Shown here in pieces: positions 12,301 to 22,752 of a stretch of DNA of 64,000 nucleotides. Origin of the DNA: Chondrosia reniformis (Eukaryota > Porifera > Demospongiae > Chondrillida > Chondrillidae). A program made the position numbers and the translations under genes. The notes beneath the pieces were generated by a model. That model was not told where the DNA came from, made no database searches, and saw only the letters and a list, made by a program, of their open reading frames with translations. The stretch covers positions 2,440,501 to 2,504,500 of the forward strand of contig OX359189.1 in NCBI GenBank assembly GCA_947172415.1, written 5' to 3'. Positions within the stretch are counted from its first letter, which is position 1, and each line of letters begins with the position of its first letter.

Positions 12301-12491
12301 TTGCCTATTTCCAGAAAAAGATTGCTTTAGAGATTGAGAAGGCAAAACATGAAATGGAGAGAAAATATCTTTCAGAACTGAAGAAACTTGGGGTTGATAT
12401 GACAAAGTATTTGGTTAACCAGCAACCTCACTATAAAGTCAACAAAGAGATTATTGTGGGCCCCTATCCCTTTGAACAATCTCAAGTCTAG
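6310..12491 (+). CDS. SPFH/band-7-like protein, 9 exons, 399 aa
   Basis: Exons 6310-6396, 7159-7265, 8374-8541, 9939-10053, 10780-10863, 10988-11025, 11377-11678, 11985-12106, 12315-12491; 1200 nt in total, in frame. The protein starts MPYKVIKEGERALITSPSG and has an N-terminal beta-rich repeat region (RIQYLNRYTARPDQYLVV, then NCIKLDSNHMIVVYKQ), a central band-7-like region (VRDVRTNDDTLIAVKLMMFY, DPIADFLNAVNSDIVAFASK), a conserved RIGYNIAKVVYRGYNAP segment, and a long charged coiled coil (about residues 280-370). The order resembles major vault protein shoulder/SPFH proteins, and I recall similar uncharacterised proteins in diverse eukaryotes. There is no signal peptide or membrane helix, so it is probably a cytosolic or peripheral oligomeric scaffold (inference). 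The C-terminus ends near VGPYPFEQSQV. Confidence 0.85.
6574..7015. repeat. 25-bp AT-rich minisatellite in SPFH intron 1
   Basis: About 17 near-identical copies of TGCTCAGTATAGGTAATATT plus ATATA. Sequence homogeneity is very high, suggesting recent expansion. Each unit offers a CTCAG acceptor-like and a TAG/GTAATA donor-like motif about 10 bases apart. Degenerate copies continue to about 7080. Confidence 0.95.
7255..7770. repeat. 41-bp minisatellite that duplicates the exon 2 splice donor
   Basis: About 12 copies of a 41-bp unit that includes ACATGCACCTGGGTGAG, the same bases that form the end of SPFH exon 2 and its donor at 7265/7266. Variant positions (TTTAGAAAC, GCGGTAG) recur 246 bp apart, which is six units, so the array also has a higher-order repeat. 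Confidence 0.95.
8763..8890. repeat. Dispersed repeat (GCCTATAGGGGAACTAAACC family)
   Basis: The motif around 8769 followed by a TTTCTTTCTTCTTTTCCTT tract and CCATTGGACCAGACAGCTGT recurs at 38846-38955 (direct, shorter), at 1895-1990 (diverged) and at 10505-10626 (inverted, GGAATTCCCAGAAACAGCTG). Other parts of intron 3 (8542-8762 and 8891-9186) show no gene. Confidence 0.7.
9187..9605. repeat. 25-bp minisatellite in SPFH intron 3
   Basis: About 16-17 copies of GACTTTGGTCCCCCTGCAAA plus GAGAA, with single-base variants (TACAAAG, TTCAAAG, GTCTTTGG). All six frames stay partly open because 25 bp gives a 25-aa repeat over three units; these frames are artefacts and lie inside an intron. Confidence 0.95.
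9722..9900. repeat. Solo arm of the palindromic element
   Basis: Order and wording match one arm of the palindrome at 19289-19653: CACTTCTGTGTTTGGGCGCA preceded by GATAAGGCTAA and AGTGATTATG. A short local inverted repeat (TTTGGGCGCACC...GGTGCGCCAAA) sits at its right end. Located in SPFH intron 3. Confidence 0.65.
10238..10303. mobile_element. 66-bp hairpin element (ATCTTTGAGATGG family)
   Basis: Arms ATCTTTGAGATGGTTCATCT and its near-perfect complement enclose about a dozen bases. Related copies: 59688-59742 (also a hairpin), and single arms at 13299-13340, 11752-11790 and 53716-53750. Located in SPFH intron 4. Confidence 0.75.
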
Positions 12492-14116
12492 TTTGCCCAT
12501 CCAGCTACTTGAGCCTATCAGCTGCATAGCTGAATGATCCATATACATCAACAGCTTATACGTATAATAGTTTATGATTAGTATGTATGTAACTTTTGTG
12601 CATATTGTGTCTACAATTGAAATTTGCTAACAAAGTGTACACTTTTACAAATTGTACACTAAACCATTTTTCATTCATTTATACACAAAATTCATAACAG
12701 AGAAAGAACTTAATTGTAACCTCATCCAAAGCTCTATATAGCTGTGGTCAAGTCATTAGTCTAAGAAAACTGTGTACTTTTAGTCTAGTATTCTCTTAAT
12801 GTTTAATTCCTTTACAGGCATGATTTTCAGAAGGTGTTTTAAATTGATCATATATGGAAATTATAATGGGGACTCTATAGTTTAACAACCTAGAAGGGTG
12901 TCATTAGAGAAGACAGACTTAATCTTTTAATAAGGTGGGACAAATATTATATTTCACTGGCAGTTTACAGCTATGATTTATGGAGGGAGTATATTGAAAG
13001 AGCTTGCATGTGTAGATTTAGTGAAGGGATCATTATCTGACTAAGATTTACATTATAAGCCATTTTGCATTCTGACTTGTGTAAATCAAAGAAAATGGCC
13101 TCTCTTGTGTTGTGATGGCAGAGACTTTGTGGTACAATTTGTGACTGATCCCTGTTGTAAAGTACGTAAATATGGTCAATCAAGCATAGTAAATTGCTGT
13201 AGTAACCTATATTCATTGTAAGACTATAGAACTTAGTGTTTAGAAAATAGATAAATGAAGCTAATTAGAAGCCCTACATATATTACAGAGCTAAACTTAT
13301 CTTTGAGATGGTTCATCTTTTAGTCTTTTGAACATCTATGGATGCACTTGGTTCTTTGATCATGAGGGATTTGAAAGTTTGAAATGCTTCATGAAGTCAT
13401 GCATGTGAAGCATTCCAAATTTTTGTTAGTATATTTTATGGAATTGCAGACACTGTAAATTTTAATTAAGTAAATTAGCATTATATGAGTATCAGTTATA
13501 AAGATTTATGCACTTGTTAATTGATTGGACACATATTTATTTTTGAGATTACAAGGGTATCTGAACATATATAGTATATTGTAACTTGTACTGTATATAT
13601 AGCCGTGAAGAGAAGGAAAGGAAGGAAAGCAGCTGTGGAAGAGAGGGAAAGAAAGGCAGGTGTGAAGAGAGGGAAAGGAAGGCAGGTGTGAAGAGAGGGA
13701 AAGAAAGACAGGTGTGAAGAGAGGGAAAGGAAGGCAGGTGTGAAGAGAGGGAAAGAAAGACAGGTGTGAAGAGAGGGAAAGGAAGGCAGGTGTGAAGAGA
13801 GGGAAAGGAAGGCAGGTGTGAAGAGAGGGAAAGGAAGGCAGGTGTGAAGAGAGGGAAAGGAAGGCAGGTGTGAAGAGAGGGAAAGGAAGGCAGGTGTGAA
13901 GAGAGGGAAAGAAAGGCAGCCGTGAAGAGAGGGAAAGAAAGGCAGGTGTGAAGAGAGGGAAAGGAGAAAAAACTGTTTATGGTACATGTATCAAAACATG
14001 TGTGACAATTATCCATGTATCTTTGTACAGTGCTACACAGGGCAAAATAGCCCTAGTGTGCAAAGCACATGAAGCACATTAATAATAATAATTATAATAA
14101 TAATAATAAAATATAA
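12492..14116. other. Intergenic stretch with a 26-bp minisatellite
   Basis: Between the SPFH and GT31 genes. It holds a half-hairpin repeat at 13299-13340, a short inverted repeat around 13370-13415 (TTTGAAATGCTTCATGAAG...GAAGCATTCCAAA), a 26-bp purine-rich tandem array at 13604-13965 (unit GGCAGGTGTGAAGAGAGGGA plus AAGGAA, about 13 copies) and an AAT microsatellite at 14080-14110. No coding exon is supported. Confidence 0.8.
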
Positions 14117-15094
14117 TTAAGAATTTAAAAATTTGGGTTCACATAAAAGCCCAGTCTTTACAAGCCTGTCATATGTTCTTTGCATACTAGTAAAGGTTTG
14201 AGGGTGCATTAACATGGTGTTGTTTCCACAAAGCTTAAATTGCTTAGATTTGATTAGAAATGTGTCAGAAGCATCAAAATATTCGACATCGAATGGAGCC
14301 ACCCACACTCCCACACTGACATCCTCTGCTTGATAGAAATGCACCGATAGCTTATCGTTAGACTCGGTGATTATTTTTACCAACTCATAAGAAAGTATAT
14401 AACCAGGGCCGCGCGCATAAGGAAGATAATGCTCCCCCAAATGCCAATTCGTCTCTATATTTTTAGCCTTTGAAGATGTATTTTGTACAGGCTTTGCTTT
14501 CCAGGAGATATTACCAAGGTAGAGACATTTAGTAGAATTTCTGTTTTGCAAAAATGTGAGTATGGTGTTAATCCTCAAGTAGGAATTATCATCAACCTTC
14601 ATGAGGTATGCAACGGTAGCATTTGCCGTAGTCCATTGAAAAATACGCATAGTTTTTCTTGTCAAATTGTTGTAGTGTTCATACAAGTCGGGTAAGAAAA
14701 TAATGTCTCCTTCCCGACTACTTTCACGGTGTAAGAGATTAATCATTGTCTCGTTTAATCCATCAGTCCCCATTGCAAACCTTACAACCACTTTTGTATG
14801 AGAGTTTGTGTATCCACGAGCCCATGTGGTACGAATGGCTCTCCGTTCTCTTACGTTATCGGGTTTGGATGCAACAAAGATGATTAGAAAAGACGTAAGG
14901 TGCTTGTCTTCTTCTTTAGGACTTTCTGTAAGATCTACAGGAGCCTTTACAGATGTAGGTTTGTTCTTGAGCTTTTTCGATCCTCCATCTACCAGTATAG
15001 CATCTTCTCTTTTACTTAGGTTAACGCTTATCATGACAATCGACAAAACTACGAGCATTGAAAAAGATGCAAGTCTCCTATTAGTCAATTTCAT
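14117..15094 (-). CDS. GT31 family beta-1,3-glycosyltransferase (B3GALT6-like), single exon
   Basis: 325 aa, type II membrane protein of the Golgi type: a short cytosolic tail (MKLTNRR), a membrane anchor at about residues 9-27, a stem, then a GT31 catalytic domain. Family motifs in order: RRAIRTTWA, FAMGTDG, the metal-binding region YLMKVDDNSYLR, YLGN, YARGPGYILSYELV and the catalytic acidic motif EDVSVGVWVAP. The usual DDD triad of the DxD motif reads DDN here. By similarity it would transfer galactose or a related sugar in beta-1,3 linkage, for example in proteoglycan linker synthesis, but the acceptor is not predictable. It is divergent to the glycosyltransferase gene starting at 15560. 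Confidence 0.9.
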   Translation of the reverse strand: MKLTNRRLASFSMLVVLSIVMISVNLSKREDAILVDGGSKKLKNKPTSVKAPVDLTESPKEEDKHLTSFLIIFVASKPDNVRERRAIRTTWARGYTNSHTKVVVRFAMGTDGLNETMINLLHRESSREGDIIFLPDLYEHYNNLTRKTMRIFQWTTANATVAYLMKVDDNSYLRINTILTFLQNRNSTKCLYLGNISWKAKPVQNTSSKAKNIETNWHLGEHYLPYARGPGYILSYELVKIITESNDKLSVHFYQAEDVSVGVWVAPFDVEYFDASDTFLIKSKQFKLCGNNTMLMHPQTFTSMQRTYDRLVKTGLLCEPKFLNS

Positions 15095-15559
15095 GCTTAA
15101 CCTGAAACTGATATAAATTCAATTTTCAGACCGAAGAACACTGGCTAGCAGAAGCCGTACTTACGAACCAACAGAAGTGCTCTTATTATGGGCTATAATC
15201 AGTAGGTGTTAAAGTGATAAAAGGACAACAGTCCAGCAAACATAATGGTCTATGGGTAGCTTACACAATCATGTTTACGTAATATCACCCTAGGCTATTA
15301 ATAATAGCTCCCTGATGTATATTATATGTCCTGCCTCCACATCTTTTTTTACTGAATTTCCTATTATAGATTCTAGTATACAACCTCTCGAAGTGTCGTA
15401 TTCACTTAATTTAACAGTAGCAACATCCACGCATCTGCACGAAGGGTAGTCTACACGCATTTTCGCATGTAGGCGATGTACGGCTTTAGGTATATATATA
15501 CGACATTTATTGCAACTGTTGACGCAAGAGCCGCCGCCTACCCGAACTACTGTGAAATG
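15095..15559. promoter_or_regulatory. Intergenic region between divergent glycosyltransferase genes
   Basis: 465 bp between opposite start codons, presumably holding both promoters. I see no repeat and no strong core motif other than TATATATAC near 15492, about 65 bp upstream of the plus-strand start. Confidence 0.4.
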
Positions 15560-18069
15560 ATGAGGATTGCCAGCTTTAGAGCTAGATTTCCCAGGTGCAG
15601 AACTGTAAGGCAGATATTTCTCGTATTTCTTTCTTGTCTATTCGTAACCGCCATTCTGAAGCAAGTAACGCATGTGCACGTGGAGGAGCAAGAACCACTC
15701 GATTTACAATCAGATGAATGGCGATCCGTACCTGTTACTATATCTGCTGTAACTACAATCAGTTTGCGTGCTTCGAATTCTTCGATTGGAATTAAGAGTC
15801 TTCGGAATTCAGTGACCATTTCAGTACCAAACCCAGAAATTACACGACCTAAATATGCTACACTCCCTATATTTCATCAGATTAATGACATTCTAAAGAA
15901 TATTTCCAAAATATCACAGAAGAAGAATGTTTTACTTATTTTGAGTACGAAAGACTACGATATTGTGACAGTAAATTGGATTTGTAATTTGAACAAAACT
16001 GCCCCAAGTTTACTGCCTCATGTTCTGTTAATTCACAACGATGAAGATCGCAGTCGGTACTTCAGAAGCAAGGGAATTCACTCAGTAGTCGTCAATCCAC
16101 AGTAAGATTAACTGGAAACTCACTATTTTGAATTTTACCTATCAATAATGCACTTATTCAGTATACTAAGTTCTTAAGGCTATCTAAATATCCTTTCTAC
16201 ATTAGAAGGTTTCCTTTAATAGTAATAGTTAAAAATGGGGAGTTAAAATGCAGAGAAGGTTAAGATGAATAGTCAAATTATCCATAAAATATTTGCGAGG
16301 CACCATGCGATAATAAAATAGGAAATAATAATAATAATAGTAGGAAACTAAGAGTTGTATACAAGTCATTTTGTGCTTGGTGGCTTGCAATGTCAATGAC
16401 CCATGCAAGTGTCCCTCACTGACCATCAGGTTGGTGGTGTGGTCACTATAAGTTGGTGGTTGCCTGGCCCGGCATCCCTGAGGCACAGGATTGCTGATCT
16501 TAGTAGAGCAAAGCACAATACTGTGCGGAGCCATCCCATTGTGATGCTGTAAGACTGGTGTCTCTTCTGCGCGAGGAGTGAAGCCAACCTCTTATAAAAG
16601 ACAGTGGCTGCTTTACCTATTCCACCACTTGCAGCAAACTATTTATTTCATGGGTGCTTTATTAAGATGTGCAAATTAGGTGTTTGTGAATGTCATTTAA
16701 AAAAATTGTGAAAATTCAGTCTCAAAAACATTTCTATGCATACTGTAGATAACCAGGATATTATTTTCAGTGTACAATTGACCTATTCAAATTTACCGAC
16801 TAATACCAACATATACGTACGTATCATTTAGTTCAGTGACATTGACTGGGTATGTTAACTTAAAACTGTCCTAGAATCACATCTGCAGATTGTCTGTCTT
16901 TGTTACCCTAAAGTGAATCAGATGTACTTGCTTGTGATACTGTAAACACTTCTTGTATTTATTTACTTAAATAAAATTACTCGTGTATTATCTTCCTTTC
17001 TCTCTAATAGTGATTTATTTTATTTCAATAAGAATATGTCAAAGAGAAAACTTAGTTGGCTTTGGATGACACGACTGCTTATAGTCCATTATTTAATATC
17101 ACAGGGTTTTGATACAATGTCAATCGATTCTGATGCAGTGGTTTTACAAAACCCTTTTAAGCTTTTGGATACACTAAAGGTGGATGTGTACATGTGCTTG
17201 GCAATGTATCCCTTTGAAATAAGCAATATATGGGGATTTACTGGATGTGCAGGATCCACTATCTATAGAAGCAATCCAAGGACATGTGAGTATATACCAA
17301 TATACTGCTATATGTATGTAGCAGGTTTTCCTGGACACTTGCCCCCTTTAAAATACCCTCCCCCCCTCGAATAAGTCAAATTGCCCAATTCTAATAGCAA
17401 TCATTGAAGTAGGTTGCCTTTCAACATATAACTACAGTACTTTTTTGGTCGGTTGTCCAGACCGGATGTTGCAATTGGTAATTGGTAAAAAGGTTATCGC
17501 TGCACATGGTGACGTCATTATAGTGGGAAAGTTTGTTCAAATGGTATCACGAGTGTTAGGTCTGGACAACCGACCCAAAAAGTTCTGTAATATATACTGT
17601 AGCTACTTTGTCCATCCCTGTGATATTTCCAAAAGACCAGTTTATAAGTTCTTCATACTCTCTACTCTCTCTTGCCACAGTTTCTCTCTTTGAAGAATTA
17701 AGTAAAAGACCAGAATCCGAAGTTGATGATCAAGTCCGTCTTAATAGTGCTCTCTATGCCATGAACATGTCATGGGCTAACCACAACGACATTCACATTG
17801 GCTTTTCTAAACACTCGAAACAAAGGCTTTCGGTCGCAGTGCTACCAGAAACATATATATGTCATTACAAATGCCCTGATGTAATGGATTCAAAGGAGTT
17901 AATGATTGTTCATCCAAGAGATAAAGCTGGAAAACTTGCTAATGTTAAGCTGCAATTAGCTAAAAACTTCTCAGTAAGCCTGGTTTCTGAAGAGAAAATT
18001 AACTTTTTGGATGCAACCAATATGGCAAGGAATAAATGGATTAATAAAGTATGCTCAACATCTTCTTAA
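15560..18069 (+). CDS. Type II membrane glycosyltransferase, GT77-like, copy 1, 3 exons, 401 aa
   Basis: Exons 15560-16101, 17011-17285, 17681-18069; phases 2 and 1. An ATG at 15557 is also possible; 15560 aligns with the start of copy 2. Basic N-terminus, membrane anchor (about residues 17-34, FLVFLSCLFVTAIL), a stem, then a nucleotide-diphospho-sugar transferase fold: NVLLILSTKDYDIVTVNWIC, LSWLWMTRLLIVHYLISQGF, the DxD-type motif IDSDAVVLQNPF, and IWGFTGCAGSTIYRSNPRT. The C-terminal exon has DDQVRLNSAL and the cysteine pair ICHYKC. This order resembles the PF03407 / GT77 family (alpha-glycosyltransferases). Donor and acceptor sugars are unknown. Confidence 0.85.
17442..17582. mobile_element. 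MITE in intron 2 of glycosyltransferase copy 1
   Basis: Terminal inverted repeats of about 22 bp (TTTTGGTCGGTTGTCCAGACC and its complement) enclose roughly 95 bp. Intron 2 of copy 2 holds only a diverged right end (GGTCTGAACAACTGACCCAA, around 24332), so the element predates the duplication or was partly lost in copy 2. Confidence 0.8.
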
Positions 18070-18469
18070 AGAACAACAATATTTTGGTGACAATGTTTAT
18101 TTCTTATCAATCCCTTGGATGCATGATAAATCTTGAGTGTAATGGAATGTGAGTTCATTGGATAAAGGTAGAAAAATTAATTTTGGAATATAGTCTATTT
18201 AATCACTTTGTGACTGTTTTAGAGCATCCAAACATACTTTAGCATTTAGAAAAGTATATAAGTGACTGCAAATGGTCAAAATGTAACTGAAAATCGCATT
18301 GCTTTCGGTTTATTTGGTAATACATTGAATAGGGGGCCCCTGCCATACTGTATAATGGTCACTGAAGAATTGATCACCACAATAATACACATGCATGATG
18401 CATATAAAAATGCAGTGATTCACAATGAAGTTCTGTTATCAGAAAGTATACGGTATACTATTCTCTAAG

Positions 18470-18760
18470 TAGGGATGGCCAATTTATATACGTATAGTAA
18501 TATATCATAGAGTATCATAGAGTACGGTAGTATCATAGAGTACGGTAGTACTCTATAAGTAGGGATGGCCGAAAAAAAACATGGCCGCCCTATTCAATGT
18601 ATTATCAATTAACACCTCATAAATCAACAACGTTCAGATTTTCGGTTGCATTCGTGTGTTTGCAGTCGTTTTTGCATGCTTTTCTAAACGCCAAAACATG
18701 TTACGATGCTCTACAACCTTCGCAAAGTGGTTAAACCGAAATAGGCCAAATTCTGCAATT
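18470..18760 (+). repeat. Dispersed repeat starting AGTAGGGATGGCCG
   Basis: Sequence from about 18559 (AGTAGGGATGGCCGAAAAAA, CCCTATTCAATGTATTATCA, CCAAAACATGTTACGATGC) recurs at 60245-60430 in the same orientation and at 57600-57835 inverted. A short tandem of AGTACGGTAGTATCATAG lies at its left edge. The stretch 18760-19288 shows no gene, only a CTT run at about 18776-18797. Confidence 0.75.
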
Positions 18761-19288
18761 CCTCATTTTCTTTTCTTCTTCTTCTTCTTCTTCTTTTTTC
18801 AAATGAGCTAGCGCTAACATGCGAACTTACGCAGGTACATACAAATACTAAATCGTCATGAATGTTTCCGAACTAGGGAATAGGCTACCCTAGATTTCAA
18901 CGCGCTCCAACCGAAGCGTGTTACTTTTGAAAGTGCCAAATTTAGGGCCTCTTTGAACGCCATTTTTTAATTAAGTTTCAAATTCTCTGTATATAAAATA
19001 AGTAACCCGAATGAGTAATATTTGTGGTACTGCCGTTACCCGCGATCGAATTTCTTAGTCGCTTTGCAGGGCCTATATACAGTCGTATTCTTAACGATTA
19101 TGGACCCTTTAATATCCTAAATTGAATGTTAAAGAACGGTAGAAAACATCTTATCAAATTTGGGATCTTTTCGGACGCCATTTTTTAATTTAGAGCTCTC
19201 TATTATATCGTCTATTCTGCTACTTTATTTCGAGTTTTCGCCAAGAAAACTTTCAAAACAAATATTAACAAGAAAAAAGGAGCAATAC

Positions 19289-19653
19289 AAGTTAAATAAA
19301 AACATTCAAAAATGAAGTTAAAAGTAGGGATGGCACTATAAGAGTGATTGGCACATCTAGAAAAAGTAACGAAACAAGAAAGTGATCATATGATAAGGCT
19401 AACATTGCAGAAGTGGCATACTGAAACTTAACTATACACATCACTTCTATGTTTGGGCGCATCGATCCCTACATCCATGATGCGCCCAAACATAGAAGTG
19501 ATGTGTATAGTTAAGTTTCAGTATGCCACTTCTGCAATGTTAGCCTTACCATATGATCACTTTCTTGTTTCGTTACTTTTTCTAGATGTGCCAATCACTG
19601 TTATAGTGCCATCCCTACTTTTAACTTCATTTTTGAATGTTTTTATTTAACTT
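19289..19653. mobile_element. 365-bp near-perfect palindrome (fold-back element)
   Basis: Each arm runs about 170 bp from AAGTTAAATAAAAACATTC inward to CACTTCTATGTTTGGGCGCA, around a centre of about 20 bp (CGATCCCTACATCCATG). The arms differ at only a few positions. The TAGGGATGGC motif near the ends is shared with the dispersed repeat at 18470. The single open frame on one side is a by-product. Confidence 0.9.
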
Positions 19654-19928
19654 AGTATATAGCACTCACTAGGGTACCCAAAAGTATTATAGTCTTATTT
19701 GAATCACTGTGACACCTAAAGTCATTCAGATAGGCATTTTATGTATGAATAAAAAATTTAGTACATTCTGTAATATCATTATGTAAGTCTGAAGTCGATG
19801 GTCAAAGCCCTAATAATACAAGACATTACGGCCCATCCCCTAAACCCTGGTGGAACAGTAATTTGCCCATCAGTAGAAAAGAGTTTTCATGAAGGAGGCC
19901 CAGAAAAAGTGGCTGGCCTGCAACAGAT

Positions 19929-20155
19929 CACAGGATCAAATATCAGGTTTCTGATGGCATGAAACCTGAAACTCCATGAACTGCCAGGTTTCAAAAGGTA
20001 TGAAAGTATGTATAAACTCGGAAAGGGGGCTGTTAAAATTTGAAACCAGTGAAATTAATCTGTTAGCACATTTTTGAGCACCCTTTGAAACCTGGCTGTT
20101 CGAGAAGTTTCAAATAGATTTCACACCATATGAAACCTGTAATTTGATCCTGTGA
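19929..20155. mobile_element. MITE, CACAGGATCAAAT family, copy A
   Basis: About 227 bp with terminal inverted repeats CACAGGATCAAAT / ATTTGATCCTGTG and internal repeats of the word GAAACCTG. Full-length relative at 25183-25420; inverted partial copy at 22141-22262. The preceding 19654-19928 shows no gene. Confidence 0.85.
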
Positions 20156-22060
20156 GCTATAGATCTGACCCAACTAGACTACAATTATGGCGAATATTTA
20201 GAAATAAACAAAAAGTTTTTGACACCCTGGTCAGATATGAAAAAAGAAAGTACCAAAATAGAATGAATGTAAATCATTTAAGCATGGGCAATTCACAGAA
20301 ATTTTGGAAACTATTAGATAAAATTAGTATCACTAGCACCCCAGAAAAAATACCCTGCCAAGGTCATTTTTAAATGCTAATGGTACATTAACATCTGACC
20401 CTCAAGAAATAAAAGATATCTGGCATAACTACTTTAAGAACTTACTAAACCCCCTCGTACCAACAGCAGCCTAATCAAAAGTTAGTTGTAATGGCTGATG
20501 ATTTGGTACACACACTACAAACAAACAATAATCAGACCCAATGAGAACCGTACCTGAATAGGGAAATCTCCTTAGAAGAAGTCACTGATGCTGTTTACTC
20601 TCTAAAAGAGCATCAGGCCCAGATGGTCTAGGCCCTAGTACACTTAAAAACATTAATACTCTTAAATATCCACATAAACTATTTAATTTCTGTTTTAAGA
20701 AATCACTGATACTATGCAGATGAATGGTATATAGCTCACTGACACCCATATACAAGGGTATTGGAAATAAATATGACACAAATAATTACAGAGGAATAGC
20801 TAGCAGTGCAATCTTGTATTACTAAATGTTTTTGTAAAATCCTGAATAATCATCTTACAGCATATACTTGGATTCTAATGATCTACTATGTGAAGAGCAA
20901 GGTGCATGGATTTAGGAAAAATAGAAGCTGTCAAGACCAAATATTTTCTCTTTTTAGCATTATTGAAAATCGAAAGTCAAAGAAAAAAGATACATTTGCT
21001 TGTTTTGTTGGCTTTAAAAAAGCCTTTGACTCTATACCAAGAGAGAAACTATGGTCAAAATTAAACAATATAGGTATCAACGGCCTTTTTCTCAGCTCTA
21101 TATATCCATAGACTTTATTCTAGCACACAATATGCAGTATGTACTGAAAATGGTACCACTGATTGGTTCCAAGTTAATACAGGTGTTAAGCAAGGATGTG
21201 TTTTGTCCCCCATGCACTCCATTTAACATTTATATCAATGATCCACCGGTTTCCCTCATGCAGGGAAGTAAATGCCCCAATTAGCTAATTGGTAATATAA
21301 AGATCCATGCTCTACTATATGCAGATGATCTAGTTATCGAAGCAGACTCTCCTAGAATCCTGCAGAGTAAGTTAAATTCTCTTACCTCTTATTGTAACTT
21401 ATGGAATTTGTCTATAAACCCTGATAAAACTAAAACAATGCATTTCAGAAACAATAGAAAACCACTAGACTCAAAAATATTTAAATATTAATGTTGTAAT
21501 GCTTATATAATTACTTACACTGATAAATACAAGTACCTAGGTGTCATATTTACTGAACACCTTAGTCTGACGGCTACAATTGAAGCAACCTCCATCTCTG
21601 CCAGTAGAGCTGCTAGCCTTATATTCTGTAAATCTAGGACTTCAGGTAACTTTAATTACAATGTATACAGTAAAATATATGAAAGTCTAATTTTACCAGT
21701 TATTAATAATAGCTCCTTTTTATGGGGATTTAAGTCCTATGATCAGGTTTAACTTAATAAAATACAGTTTAAACTAATTAGAAACTTCTTAGGACTTAAT
21801 CGGAATGTACCTCTTGATGCTCTAATAGGGGAGATGGGTTGGAAACCTATATCATGTCTGACAAAAATCATATGTATTAAATTTTGGAAAAGATTACACA
21901 CCCTACATAATAATTGTATCACAAAAGCAGTTTTTATTGAAGCATGTAGATTGGCCGAGCAAGGCACCCATAATTGGATTAGCTCTGTAAATAATTTGTT
22001 TTCTAGCTACTGGCCCCAATACCCCCCCCCCCCCCCCTGCAATACTTGATCGTACATCTT
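20156..22060 (+). mobile_element. Decayed non-LTR retrotransposon (reverse transcriptase remnants)
   Basis: Several frames and stop codons interrupt a LINE-type reverse transcriptase. Visible blocks in order: a linker with RYEKRKYQNRM; VHGFRKNRSCQDQIFSLFSI; FKKAFDSIPREKLW; a GVKQGCVLSP-type motif followed by FNIYIND; the catalytic YADD box in LLYADDLVIEADS (about 21310-21345); INPDKTKTMHF; and a C-terminal region with GEMGWKPISC and KFWKRLH. It is not functional. A poly-C run at 22022-22036 marks the decayed end. It starts immediately after one MITE copy and stops about 80 bp before an inverted one. Confidence 0.88.
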
Positions 22061-22140
22061 ACCACCCAAAGTATATATCTGTGTTAATTATGATCTACTC
22101 TGGTATCACAATATTAATATATAGAATCCCTTATAACTCT

Positions 22141-22262
22141 CACAGGATCAAATTACAGGTTTCATATATGGTGTGAAATCTATTTGAAACTTCTTGAACA
22201 GCCAGGTTTCAAAGGGTGCTCAAGAATGTGCTAACAGATTAATTTCACGGGTTTCAAGTTGA
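22141..22262. mobile_element. Inverted partial MITE, CACAGGATCAAAT family
   Basis: Begins CACAGGATCAAATTACAGG and follows the right half of copy A in reverse complement (GGTGTGAAATCTATTTGAAA, CAGCCAGGTTTCAAAGGGTG), breaking off after the GGTTTCAAG word. The segment 22263-22752 holds no gene, only an AAT microsatellite at about 22597-22640. Confidence 0.8.
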
Positions 22263-22598
22263 GCTGTTTTTACTACATATATTATAATGTAAAAATGTGC
22301 ACATATATGACAATATAAAAATGATCTCATGATCAGTCTTTAAGCTTGCAGGTTTTTCTGATTGGACTATATTATACATGGAAGAATTAACTAAGTGGGA
22401 TGTATGTGAAGACACCAAAATCTTAACCTATGCATGAAGAATTGGAGATCTATAATTATAATTACAATTGAATTTATAAAATTGAACGATGGCAGTACCT
22501 ATATAATTTACGTAAATCATTTTTGGTTCTGTTTTTTTGTGATTCATGGGCCCCAGCTTGGCCTAGTGCCCTTCGGCACATGCCACTTTAATAAATTA

Positions 22599-22641
<43 letters not shown>

Positions 22642-22752
22642 CTTTCCATAACATGAAGCCGTACAACGGAATCGGCAAATGCGACAGCCCCTAAAAAACT
22701 CAACGTCAGTCATTGAGAAGCCGCCTAGTCGCACTATACCCGTGAAATAATA

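Noticed and set aside
13517-14016. Two overlapping open frames rich in Leu, Ser, Phe and Pro
   Set aside because: Translation of the 26-bp minisatellite; no signal peptide or splice context supports a gene.
19453-19650. 65-codon open frame with a hydrophobic stretch
   Set aside because: It is one arm of the large palindrome and has no independent support.
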